In this document: positions 51,425-59,065 of the stretch, one piece after another
How positions within the stretch are numbered: position 1 is the stretch's first letter
Layout: each line of letters opens with the position of its first letter
NCBI RefSeq assembly: GCF_013306565.1
Contig: NZ_PZPO01000004.1
Coordinates: 310,001 to 374,000 of the forward strand
Reading direction: 5' to 3'
Source: Hyphomicrobium sulfonivorans
GTDB lineage: Bacteria; Pseudomonadota; Alphaproteobacteria; Rhizobiales; Hyphomicrobiaceae
DNA length: 64,000 nucleotides
Notes under the pieces: model-generated
Told to the model about the DNA's origin: nothing
Databases searched by the model: none
The model's input: only the letters and a program-made list of their open reading frames with translations
Translations under genes and position numbers: made by a program

Positions 51425-52654
51425 ATGACAACAACGGCGGTAGTGGTCGTGGCGGCGGGCCGGGGGACGCGGGTCGAAGCCAGCACCGGCGGCAGCGCAA
51501 GCGCGCGCCCGAAGCAGTATCGCCTGCTGGCTGGCCGCCCGGTGCTGAGCCATTCGCTGGCGGTGCTGTCGCGCCATCCCGCAATTACAGCGGTGGTGGT
51601 GGTGCGCCACCCCGATGACCATGCGCTCTATGAGGAAGCTGCGGCACCCTACGCCGGCAAGTTGGTGGCGCCCGTCGCTGGTGGCGCAACGCGACAGGCG
51701 TCGGTGCTGGCGGGCCTTGAGGCGCTGAGCGCCCTGCCCGGTGGCGCCCCCGACCGCGTGCTGATCCACGATGCCGCCCGTCCGCTTCTCTCGGCCGCGC
51801 TGATCGATGACCTGATCGCGGCGCTGGATGCTTCGCCCGGTGCGATCGCCGCCGAACCGGTGGCCGACACGCTCAAGCGCGCCGACGCCAATGGGCGCAT
51901 CGCGGCGACGGTTGATCGCTCAGCGTTGTGGCGCGCGCAGACACCGCAAGGCTTCCATTTCGACGCAATCCGCGACGCCCACCGCAAGGCGGCCGATGCG
52001 AACCGCCATGACTTCACCGACGACGCTGCGCTGGCCGAGTGGATCGGACTGCCGGTGCAGCTTGTCGCCTCCTCCGGAACCAACATGAAGCTGACAACCG
52101 CCGCCGACATGGATCTTGCCGAACGCATTCTCGGCTCCGCCAATTCCAGCGCCGCTACCGCGTGGGAAACGCGCGTTGGATCGGGCTTCGATGTGCACAG
52201 GGTGGCTGAGGGCGATCATGTCTGGTTATGCGGCGTGAAAATCCCGCACACCCATCGCCTCGATGGACATTCCGATGCCGATGTCGGGTTGCATGCGCTA
52301 ACCGACGCGCTGCTCGGCGCGATTGGCGACGGTGACATCGGCTACCACTTCCCGCCCAGCGATGAGCAGTGGCGCGGCGCGGCGTCGCGTATTTTTCTGG
52401 CGCATGCCGTCGATCTGGTGCGCCGCCGCGGCGGACGCATCACAAACGTGGACGTGACGCTGCTGTGCGAGGCGCCGAAGGTTGGCCCGCATCGCCCGGC
52501 GATGAGCGCCACAATCGCGGAAATACTGGGCATTGGCGCCGATCGCGTGGGCATCAAGGCGACAACGATGGAGCGCCTTGGCTTCATCGGCCGCGGCGAA
52601 GGAATTGCCGCCATGGCGAGCGCTACGGTGCAGCTACCAACGGCGGCGAGCTGA
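51425..52654 (+). CDS. ispDF: Bifunctional IspD/IspF isoprenoid synthesis enzyme
   Basis: This fused enzyme catalyses two non-consecutive steps of the MEP pathway. Residues 1 to about 235 form MEP cytidylyltransferase (VVAAGRGTR nucleotide-binding motif, HDAARPLLS), and about 250-409 form MEcPP synthase (GSGFDVHR with metal-binding Asp and His, and GHSDADVGLHALTDALLGA). The fusion is characteristic of Alphaproteobacteria. It is divergent from dusB, as in rhizobia. Confidence 0.96.
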   Translation: MTTTAVVVVAAGRGTRVEASTGGSASARPKQYRLLAGRPVLSHSLAVLSRHPAITAVVVVRHPDDHALYEEAAAPYAGKLVAPVAGGATRQASVLAGLEALSALPGGAPDRVLIHDAARPLLSAALIDDLIAALDASPGAIAAEPVADTLKRADANGRIAATVDRSALWRAQTPQGFHFDAIRDAHRKAADANRHDFTDDAALAEWIGLPVQLVASSGTNMKLTTAADMDLAERILGSANSSAATAWETRVGSGFDVHRVAEGDHVWLCGVKIPHTHRLDGHSDADVGLHALTDALLGAIGDGDIGYHFPPSDEQWRGAASRIFLAHAVDLVRRRGGRITNVDVTLLCEAPKVGPHRPAMSATIAEILGIGADRVGIKATTMERLGFIGRGEGIAAMASATVQLPTAAS

Positions 52655-52715
52655 CGCGCCATAAAAATGCCTTTGGTCATTTGACCCCTGCGACAGAATC
52701 GCGGCATCAACACCT

Positions 52716-52727
52716 CAAGGTGGTTGT
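52716..52727 (+). promoter_or_regulatory. Ribosome-binding site of the MarR gene within an inverted repeat
   Basis: AAGGTGG lies 4 nt before the ATG and is the right half of CACCT-CA-AGGTG (52,711-52,722). A MarR-type dimer could bind here and block its own translation start or promoter. This is a suggestion from symmetry only. Confidence 0.3.
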
Positions 52728-53240
52728 ATGACCACGAACTCGGGGGCCGACATGAACGTGATGACCAACACGCTGGAACGCAAGCCGGTCGAAACCGCCA
52801 GCATTGCCGACATCGCCGAGACCACTGCGAACGCATGTCTTGCGACGCGGGTGCGTCAGCTTTCTCGCATCGTGACGCGCGTCTACGACGACGCAATGCG
52901 TCCGCTGGGGATCACTGCAAGCCAGTACACTCTGCTGGCGCAGCTTGCCGCGCGTGATGCCATCACGGCGGTGGAGATCGGACACGAACTCGATATCGAG
53001 AAGTCGACGCTGTCTCGTAACCTCAAGCGCCTTCTGGCGCTGGGCCACATCAACATGGATCCGCCCGCCGGACGCCGTGGTCGTGGTCTGCACCTGACGC
53101 CGAAAGGCCAGGCAGTGCTGAAGGAAGCATTCCCCATCTGGCAGGACGCACAAAAGCGCGCCTACTCGGTGATGGGTGCTGAGAGCCGCAACGTGCTCGA
53201 TAATCTTCTGGATCAGGCCGAGAAGCTTGCGCCCGTGTGA
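52728..53240 (+). CDS. MarR-family transcriptional regulator
   Basis: This 170-residue winged-helix repressor has the family core NACLATRVRQLSRIV...PLGITASQYTLLAQLA, recognition helix IEKSTLSRNLKRL and the wing DPPAGRRGRGLHLTPKG. An N-terminal extension of about 35 residues is poorly conserved. The strong Shine-Dalgarno sequence (AAGGTGG) supports the start at 52,728. The ligand and targets are unknown; neighbouring ispDF and pncC give no hint. A good terminator follows. Confidence 0.88.
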   Translation: MTTNSGADMNVMTNTLERKPVETASIADIAETTANACLATRVRQLSRIVTRVYDDAMRPLGITASQYTLLAQLAARDAITAVEIGHELDIEKSTLSRNLKRLLALGHINMDPPAGRRGRGLHLTPKGQAVLKEAFPIWQDAQKRAYSVMGAESRNVLDNLLDQAEKLAPV

Positions 53241-53278
53241 GCGCAATCGCAGGCACTTGACTGATCGTTGCGAAATCG

Positions 53279-53309
53279 ACGGGCGGCGCCACTGGTGTCG
53301 CCCGTTTTT
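53279..53309 (+). terminator. Rho-independent terminator after the MarR gene
   Basis: The arms ACGGGCGGCGCC and GGTGTCGCCCGT pair over 12 positions with two G-U pairs around ACT, and the T-run TTTTT begins at the last arm base. Confidence 0.75.
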
Positions 53310-53408
53310 CGTGCTGGTGTTAGCCTGCATCGATGCAGCATTGCGGGAACGCAGACCGTCAGCGCATCATTGTGCCGGTACATTGCCGGTTTCACTGTGA
53401 GGTCACCC

Positions 53409-53918
53409 ATGGGTTCGCTGTTTCCGTCCGATCTTTATGAGACCGCGCGCGCCATGCTTGCGGCCTATGAAAAGCGCGGCCTGCGCATCGTTACGGCGGA
53501 GAGTTGCACCGGCGGCCTGATTGCCGGATTGCTGACGGAAGTGCCCGGCAGTTCCGCGGCTGTCGAGCGCGGCTATGTCACCTACTCGAATGTTGCCAAG
53601 AGCGACGTGCTGGGCGTGCCGGAAGAGATGCTGGAGCGCGTCGGCGCGGTGAGCGAGGAAGTTGCGCGCGCGATGGCGGAAGGCGCGCTGAATCACTCCC
53701 GCGCGCATGTTGCAGTTTCCGTCACCGGCATTGCCGGACCGGACGGCGGCTCGGCCGACAAACCGGTGGGCCTCGTTTATTTTGGTCTGGCAGTGCGCGA
53801 CCAGCCGACGAGAACGCGCGAATGCCGGTTCGGCAATCCGGGGCGACAGGAGGTGCGGATTGCCAGTGTGCGCACGGCTGTCGAGTTGCTGAGCGAAGCG
53901 TTGCAGGACAGCGACTGA
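53409..53918 (+). CDS. pncC: Nicotinamide-nucleotide amidohydrolase (CinA C-terminal domain)
   Basis: PncC deamidates nicotinamide mononucleotide, part of NAD recycling. The 169-residue protein is the stand-alone CinA C-terminal domain with the nucleophile region TAESCTGGLIAGLLT and the conserved VSVTGIAGPDGG. The ATG at 53,409 follows GAGG; the longer frame from 53,268 is unsupported. The stop codon is only 6 bp from the vestigial first repeat of the CRISPR-like array, so there is essentially no 3' intergenic space. Confidence 0.92.
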   Translation: MGSLFPSDLYETARAMLAAYEKRGLRIVTAESCTGGLIAGLLTEVPGSSAAVERGYVTYSNVAKSDVLGVPEEMLERVGAVSEEVARAMAEGALNHSRAHVAVSVTGIAGPDGGSADKPVGLVYFGLAVRDQPTRTRECRFGNPGRQEVRIASVRTAVELLSEALQDSD

Positions 53919-53924
53919 CACGCA

Positions 53925-54670
53925 GGCGCACGCGACATGCCCGTGAGGCATGAACAGTAGTGGTTCATCGACTCGTCGATGTCAGCGATGTTTCGATCCA
54001 CGCGCCCGCGAGGGCGCGACTGGGCTTACGGCCACGCGCTCGCCGTAGACGCCGGTTTCCATCCACGCGCCTGTCAGGGCGCGCCTGAGTCAGTGGCCGG
54101 GTGCGCAGATAACAGGGGTGTTTCAACCCGCACGCCCGCGAGGGCGCGACGCCAGCCCATGAGTTCTGCGCCCGTGAGAAAACGTTTCGATCCACGCGCC
54201 CGTTGGGGCGCGACCGCGTTGCGTTCCTGTCGCGCCGCCAGCGCATCGTTTCCATCCGCACGCCCGTGAGGGCGCGACAGACGCAGCAGACGAGATCGAC
54301 CGTCTCACACGTGTTTCAATCCGCACGCCCGCGAGGGCGCGACACGCAGGCAGCTGTCGGCGCGTTGATCTCACGCATGTTTCGATCCACGCGCCCGTGA
54401 GGCGCGACTCCAGGCGATGCACGCGTTGACGCGATCATCGTCGTTTCGATCCGCACGCCCGTGAGGGCGCGACACGGCAGCATCGTCCCGCGTTGGCCGG
54501 CAGAGAGTTTCGATCCACGCGCCCTGAGGGCGCGACATCCCGCAACCTGCTGACGGGACTATCCGGCGGCGTGTTTCGATCCGCATGCCCGTGAGGGCGC
54601 GACAACGATAGCTAGTCCGACCGACACCGCTGGCATTCAGTTTCGATCCGCACGCCCGCGAGGGCGCGAC
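53925..54670 (-). CRISPR. Orphan type I-C-like CRISPR array, 11 repeats plus one vestigial
   Basis: Repeats (31 nt; two of 30) start at 53990, 54055, 54120, 54184, 54248, 54313, 54379, 54443, 54507, 54573 and 54640; the ten spacers are 33-36 nt and all different. On the plus strand repeats begin GTTTC and end GGCGCGAC; on the minus strand this is the type I-C pattern GTCGC...GAAAC with a GC-rich hairpin. A decayed unit at 53,925-53,955 keeps 13 core bases (CATGCCCGTGAGG) exactly 65 nt before the first full repeat. Decay at that end marks it as the distal end, so the array reads on the minus strand. Repeats vary at the handle base (ATNGAAAC), in a two-class stem segment and in the loop. There are no cas genes in the window and no leader: the proximal repeat lies inside ratA. 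Whether it is functional is unknown. Confidence 0.85.
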
Positions 54671-55158
54671 GCGTCCTCGGCATCGGTGTTCGCCACCATC
54701 ATAGTGTTTGGCGTGGCGGGATAAAGCGTGCGTGCCCGCGCCTCGAACGCATCGGTATATTTGCGCACCGCCTTATCGAACACCGCCCCCATCAGCAGCG
54801 ACAGCATTTTGGATGCGAACGCGTAGTCGATGAAGAAGTGCACTTCGCAGCCGCCCGGAACATCGCGAAACCGCCAGCGATTGGTGAGACGCTGAAACGG
54901 GCCGTCGATCTTGACGACATCGATCTCGCGCGCGTCGGGGCGCAGCGTCACGCGGCTGGTAAACTTCTCGCTGATCTTTTGATAGCCCACCGCCATGATC
55001 GCGGTGATGACCTGCTCGGCACCGTTGTCCTGCCGCGCAGTTATCTCCAGCCGTTCGCACAGCGGCACGAACAGCGGATAGTGCTGCACGTCGGCGACGA
55101 CAGCGAACATCTGATCGGCCGTGAACGGCATGCGCCGGGTGGTCTCGAACGTGGGCAA
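54637..55158 (-). CDS. coq10: COQ10/RatA-family START-like protein with a CRISPR-encoded C-terminus
   Basis: This SRPBCC-fold protein belongs to the COQ10/RatA family, which in Alphaproteobacteria is thought to bind coenzyme Q and aid respiration. The core (MPTFETTRRMPFTADQMF..., YPLFVPLCERL, FEARARTLYP) spans about 148 residues, the usual full length. It then runs on for 25 residues. The last ten, SRPRGRADRN, are encoded exactly by the CRISPR repeat at 54,640-54,670, and the TGA (54,637-54,639) is the first codon past it. It is 37 bp from lipA on the same strand, a conserved pairing. Confidence 0.9.
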   Translation of the reverse strand: MPTFETTRRMPFTADQMFAVVADVQHYPLFVPLCERLEITARQDNGAEQVITAIMAVGYQKISEKFTSRVTLRPDAREIDVVKIDGPFQRLTNRWRFRDVPGGCEVHFFIDYAFASKMLSLLMGAVFDKAVRKYTDAFEARARTLYPATPNTMMVANTDAEDASRPRGRADRN

Positions 55159-55195
55159 GAGAGGTCAGCTCCTTGAACTTAACTTCGCCGCCGCT

Positions 55196-56128
55196 TCAAA
55201 GGCGTGCCGTTGCTGCCCGGCGCGCCGCCTGCAACTTCGCGAAATCATCGCCCGCATGATACGACGAGCGCGTGAACGGGCTGGACGCCACCAGCGCAAA
55301 TCCCTTGGCCATGCCGATCTGGCGCAACGACTGGAATTCAGCCGGCGGCACGAAGCGCACGACCGGTGCGTGGCGCGGACTGGGTTGCAGATACTGACCG
55401 ATTGTCAGGAAGTCTACCCCGGCCGAGCGCATGTCATCCATGACCTGCATGATTTCTTCGCGCGTTTCGCCCAGCCCAACCATGATGCCGGACTTGGTGA
55501 AGACGTTGGGATCGATCTCCTTGGCCCGCTGCAGCAGCCGCAGCGAATGGAAATAACGCGCGCCGGGCCGTATCGAAAGATACAGACGCGGCACCGTCTC
55601 AAGGTTGTGATTGAAGACATCCGGTGCTGAGGCCAGCACGGTCTCCAGCGCACGATCCTTGCGCAGAAAATCCGGCGTCAGAATTTCAACGGTGGTTTGT
55701 GGTGAAGACACGCGCAGCGCCGAGATGACCCTGGCGAAATGCGCCGCGCCGCCATCGGCAAGGTCGTCGCGATCAACCGAGGTGATGACAATGTGGGTGA
55801 GGCCGAGATCCCCTGCCGCCTTCGCCACCCGCTCCGGTTCGAGCGGATCGAGCGGGCGCGGCATGCCGGTGCGCACGTTGCAGAAGGCGCAGGCGCGCGT
55901 GCAGGTGTCGCCCAGGATCATGAAGGTGGCGTGGCGCTTGGACCAGCATTCGCCGATGTTGGGACAGCCCGCCTCCTCGCACACGGTGGTGAGGCCATGG
56001 CGGCGCACGATATCGACGGTTTCGGCGTGGGCCCCCGGCCCCGGTGCGCGCACACGAATCCAGTCCGGCTTCGGAAGGCGCGCTCGCACCACACCGCCGC
56101 TGTCGGCGCTGGGCCGCGCGGGTGACAT
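55196..56128 (-). CDS. lipA: Lipoyl synthase
   Basis: LipA is a radical-SAM enzyme that inserts sulphur into protein-bound octanoate. Both iron-sulphur motifs are present: [12 protein letters not shown] (auxiliary cluster) and CTRACAFC (radical-SAM Cx3Cx2C). The chosen ATG at 56,128 has GGAG just before it and gives 310 residues; a TTG at 56,176 adds 16. The pdh genes nearby provide its main substrate domain. Confidence 0.95.
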   Translation of the reverse strand: MSPARPSADSGGVVRARLPKPDWIRVRAPGPGAHAETVDIVRRHGLTTVCEEAGCPNIGECWSKRHATFMILGDTCTRACAFCNVRTGMPRPLDPLEPERVAKAAGDLGLTHIVITSVDRDDLADGGAAHFARVISALRVSSPQTTVEILTPDFLRKDRALETVLASAPDVFNHNLETVPRLYLSIRPGARYFHSLRLLQRAKEIDPNVFTKSGIMVGLGETREEIMQVMDDMRSAGVDFLTIGQYLQPSPRHAPVVRFVPPAEFQSLRQIGMAKGFALVASSPFTRSSYHAGDDFAKLQAARRAATARL

Positions 56129-56227
56129 CTGCTCCGTGTTGGCGGTGGCGCTCAATGGACGATGCTCCGGCCTCAATCAACCCATGTTAGATTGGCACGG
56201 CGGCGATGCAAACCAACCCTCGATGCC

Positions 56228-56500
56228 TCAGCGGCCGATGATACGGGCCAGAACGATGATGAGAAGAGCGCCGATAGTCGATATCGCGATGAGATGCAGC
56301 CACGGGCTGTCGGTGAAATAGGGCAGGTTGAGCCATCCGGCCTGCACCAGTGCGCCGCCCACGAACGAACCCAGGATGCCGACGAATACATCGCGGATGA
56401 TGCCGCCACGGCCGCCAAGCAGCAACGAGGCGATGAAGCCAGCGACAAAGCCGTTCAGCACCATCATGATCCATGGCGCATAGGCTGCGTATTGATCCAT
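56228..56500 (-). CDS. GlsB/YeaQ/YmgE-family membrane protein, copy 1
   Basis: This 90-residue small membrane protein of the transglycosylase-associated (GlsB/YeaQ/YmgE) family has three hydrophobic segments and the glycine-rich FIASLLLGGRGGIIRDVFVGILGSFVGG. The function is unknown, often stress-related. The ATG at 56,500 follows GAGGGA by about 8 nt. A paralogue lies just upstream at 56,649. Confidence 0.85.
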   Translation of the reverse strand: MDQYAAYAPWIMMVLNGFVAGFIASLLLGGRGGIIRDVFVGILGSFVGGALVQAGWLNLPYFTDSPWLHLIAISTIGALLIIVLARIIGR

Positions 56501-56555
56501 CACCTGTTCCCTCGCCCGTGCGTTGGGCCGTTGCTGATGCCGTAGCACTCAGGCC

Positions 56556-56653
56556 AGTCTAGAGCACAATCGTCCAGAGCGATCATGGGCCTTTTGGTGG
56601 TGCCGATGATTCACGCTTCGGACTGATAAGGTCCGAAACGATCATGGTCTAGG
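56556..56653. repeat. Composite palindromic intergenic element
   Basis: The ends CTAGAGCACAATCGT and ACGATCATGGTCTAG are near-perfect inverted repeats (3 mismatches in 15). Inside is the hairpin TTCGGAC/GTCCGAA around TGATAAG. It fills the gap between the two GlsB-like genes, and its right end contributes the TAG stop of the second. It differs from the elements at 7 kb and 26.2 kb. Confidence 0.6.
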
Positions 56654-56906
56654 CAATAAGCCGCGCCAGCAGCACCACGATGACGGCACCGGCCGTGGCT
56701 GTCACGACCTCGGACAGAAACCGATTGTCGATGCCGAGATTGATTTTCAACGCATCGAACAGATAGCCGCCAACAAACGCGCCGACGATGCCGGTGATGA
56801 GATAGCGCAGGATGCCGCCGCCGCCACCCAGCAGAATGGAGGCGAGAAAGCCGGCGATGATGCCGACGATGGCAAAGACGATCAGCGCTCGTGTGTCGAC
56901 GTTCAT
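56649..56906 (-). CDS. GlsB/YeaQ/YmgE-family membrane protein, copy 2
   Basis: This 85-residue paralogue of the previous gene has the same pattern (FLASILLGGGGGILRYLITGIVGAFVGGYLF) and three membrane segments. The start is the ATG at 56,906. The TAG stop at 56,649 falls within the terminal inverted repeat of the composite element. The two copies differ most in the loop after the second helix. Confidence 0.85.
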   Translation of the reverse strand: MNVDTRALIVFAIVGIIAGFLASILLGGGGGILRYLITGIVGAFVGGYLFDALKINLGIDNRFLSEVVTATAGAVIVVLLARLIA

Positions 56907-56957
56907 GTGTTTCTCCCTATTCCGGTTCGGCGGCGCAGGTGGTTGCGGACGGTGCCT

Positions 56958-58484
56958 CTACTTTTCCGGTGCTGGTCGGCCCGATGCAGGCCGCGATGGC
57001 GGAAGATGCAGCGCATGGCCATAGGCGTCCAGCACGCTCTCGCCCATCATCTCCGAAAGGGTCGGATGCGGGAAGACGGTGCGCATCAGATCTTCTTCGG
57101 TGGCTTCGAGCTGCATGGCAATGACGAAACCCTGGATGAGTTCCGTCACTTCATCGCCAACCATGTGCGCGCCGATAAGTTCTCCGGTTTCAGCATCGAA
57201 GATGGTTTTGACCAACCCCTCGCGGGCGCCCATTGCCAGCGCCTTGCCGTTGGCCCTAAACGGAAAGCGGCCGATCTTCAGCTTGCGGCCTGACGCTTGC
57301 GCTTTGGCCTCAGACATCCCGACGGATGCGATCTGCGGATGGCTGTAGGTGCAGCCGGGAATGCGCGCGCGGTCGAGCGGCTCGACCTTCAGCCCAGCGA
57401 TTGCCTCGACGCAGATGACGCCTTCGTGCTCGGCCTTGTGGGCCAGCATAGGAGCGCCGGCGACGTCGCCGATGGCGTAGACGCCTTCGACATCGGTGCG
57501 GCTCAACGCGTCGGTGACGATGTGGCCGCGCTCCAGCTTTACGCCCAGCGCTTCAAGGCCCAGCCCTTCGACATTGCCGACAACACCGACGGCGGAGATA
57601 AGGCGGTCGGCGGTGATGTCCTCACGCTTGCCGTCACCGTGTTCGATGGTGGCGGTGATAGCGTCCTTGCCCTTGGCAACGGCTGCAACCTTCGCGCCAG
57701 TGATGATGCGGATGCCGGCCTTCTCGAACGCCTTGCGGGCGATTGCGGCGATCTCGGCATCCTCGGCGGGCAGGATCTGATCCAGCACCTCGACCACCGT
57801 CACGTCGCAGCCCAGCGCGCGATAGAACGATGCGAACTCGATGCCGATAGCACCCGATCCGGCGATCAGCAGCGAGCGCGGCACCTCGCGCGGCAGCATG
57901 GCCTCGAAGTAGCTCCAGATGCGGTCGCCATCCGGCTCCAGCCCCGGCAGCGCGCGCGGGCGGGCGCCGGTGGCGATGATGATGTTGCGAGCCTTGTAGG
58001 TGCCGGCGCCGAGCACGTCCTTGGGTGGCGGCGTTTCCGGCCGCCCCGTGGCGCTGGGGGGCGAAACTTCGATGCGGCCTGAGCCCAGCAGTTTGGCGTT
58101 GCCCCAGATGACATCGACGCCGTTCTTTTTCAGCAGAAAGCCGACGCCGGTATTCAACTCGCGCGAGACCTGACGCGACCGCTCAACCATGGCGGCGATG
58201 TCGATGCGCGGCTTGGCGTCGATGACGATGCCGAAAGCCTCAGCCTCGCGCACATCATGCAGGATGCCAGCGGAGCGGAGCAACGCCTTGGTGGGAATGC
58301 AGCCCCAGTTGAGGCAGATGCCGCCCAGGTGTGCCCGTTCTATGACAGCGGTGCGAAGGCCAAGCTGCGCAGCGCGGATGGCAGCCACATAGCCGCCGGG
58401 ACCGGCCCCGATGACGATGACGTCATAGGTTGCGCCATCACCCGCTGCCTTATGCTCAGTGCTGCTCTGGCTGCTGCTGGCCAT
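56958..58484 (-). CDS. lpdA: Dihydrolipoamide dehydrogenase (E3)
   Basis: E3 reoxidises dihydrolipoyl groups of the 2-oxoacid dehydrogenase complexes with FAD and NAD. The FAD motif GAGPGGY is near residue 26, the redox pair Cys57/Cys62 is in GGICLNWGCIPTK, and the active-site His-Glu in HPTLSE is near the C-terminus. About 17 N-terminal residues are extra, but there is no lipoyl domain. It sits between the GlsB genes and two lipoproteins, apart from pdhC. Confidence 0.95.
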   Translation of the reverse strand: MASSSQSSTEHKAAGDGATYDVIVIGAGPGGYVAAIRAAQLGLRTAVIERAHLGGICLNWGCIPTKALLRSAGILHDVREAEAFGIVIDAKPRIDIAAMVERSRQVSRELNTGVGFLLKKNGVDVIWGNAKLLGSGRIEVSPPSATGRPETPPPKDVLGAGTYKARNIIIATGARPRALPGLEPDGDRIWSYFEAMLPREVPRSLLIAGSGAIGIEFASFYRALGCDVTVVEVLDQILPAEDAEIAAIARKAFEKAGIRIITGAKVAAVAKGKDAITATIEHGDGKREDITADRLISAVGVVGNVEGLGLEALGVKLERGHIVTDALSRTDVEGVYAIGDVAGAPMLAHKAEHEGVICVEAIAGLKVEPLDRARIPGCTYSHPQIASVGMSEAKAQASGRKLKIGRFPFRANGKALAMGAREGLVKTIFDAETGELIGAHMVGDEVTELIQGFVIAMQLEATEEDLMRTVFPHPTLSEMMGESVLDAYGHALHLPPSRPASGRPAPEK

Positions 58485-58610
58485 GGGGCGGGCGCCTTTC
58501 GCTATGTCGTCGAGCTACGGTACCGCAGTGTATGGCCACGGTCCGTTGCTGAAAACATTACGCCGCCGTGGGCAAGCCATGTGCGCGAGACAAACCGGCC
58601 GCGCGTGTCA

Positions 58611-58925
58611 TCAAACGTGGCAGCGCGCGCCGAGGTATTTGTTGAGCAGACGGTTGTAGAGATCCGCCTTGTCTTTCTGGGCGCCAGACAGCTTCTGACC
58701 CGAGCTCTGACGCTCAACGAGGGCAGGCACGCCCTCCTTATCCAGCCGATTGAGATCGGCCCGGACGGACTGGCACGTATCGCCACCGCTCAATGCTTGA
58801 GGCCCTGGGTCTCCACCGGTTCCGGTATTACCCGCACAACCGGCCAGAACAACAAAGAGAATGCCCGCAGAGGCTCTCTTACAGGACCGCGCGCGCCGAC
58901 CGTTACCTGACACCATGCCCTCCAT
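58611..58925 (-). CDS. Small lipoprotein with a paired-cysteine helical region
   Basis: This product of about 104 residues has a basic start, a hydrophobic run and a lipobox LAGC, so it is predicted to be a lipoprotein. The mature part has a Cys, then an NRLDKEGVPALV segment, KLSGAQKDKADLYN, and a final Cys near the end. It aligns by eye with the next lipoprotein (EG, KL, KAD, N and both cysteines in the same order). The start is uncertain: the ATG at 58,916 is equally possible. The function is unknown. Confidence 0.6.
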   Translation of the reverse strand: MEGMVSGNGRRARSCKRASAGILFVVLAGCAGNTGTGGDPGPQALSGGDTCQSVRADLNRLDKEGVPALVERQSSGQKLSGAQKDKADLYNRLLNKYLGARCHV

Positions 58926-59065
58926 CCCAAGGTTGGGAAGCTTCGGCGTTTTCACCACAGCCCAAACCCGCGTGCAAGCCCCCTGATTGCTGCCAGCATA
59001 AACAACCGTTGCGCCGTCTGCCATGCGACAGGACCGGCGCCCGGAAGTTAATCAGATGCAAATCA

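Noticed and set aside
53965-54586. Several open frames across the array on both strands (for example 53,979-54,269 + and 53,965-54,261 -)
   Set aside because: They are translations of the repeats and spacers (recurring SRPRGR, DRN and APSRACG peptides) without ribosome-binding sites; such frames are common false genes over GC-rich CRISPR arrays.
54671-54740. A further repeat inside coq10 (GTTT at 54,706 lies near the expected register)
   Set aside because: Only four bases match; the following sequence does not resemble the repeat.
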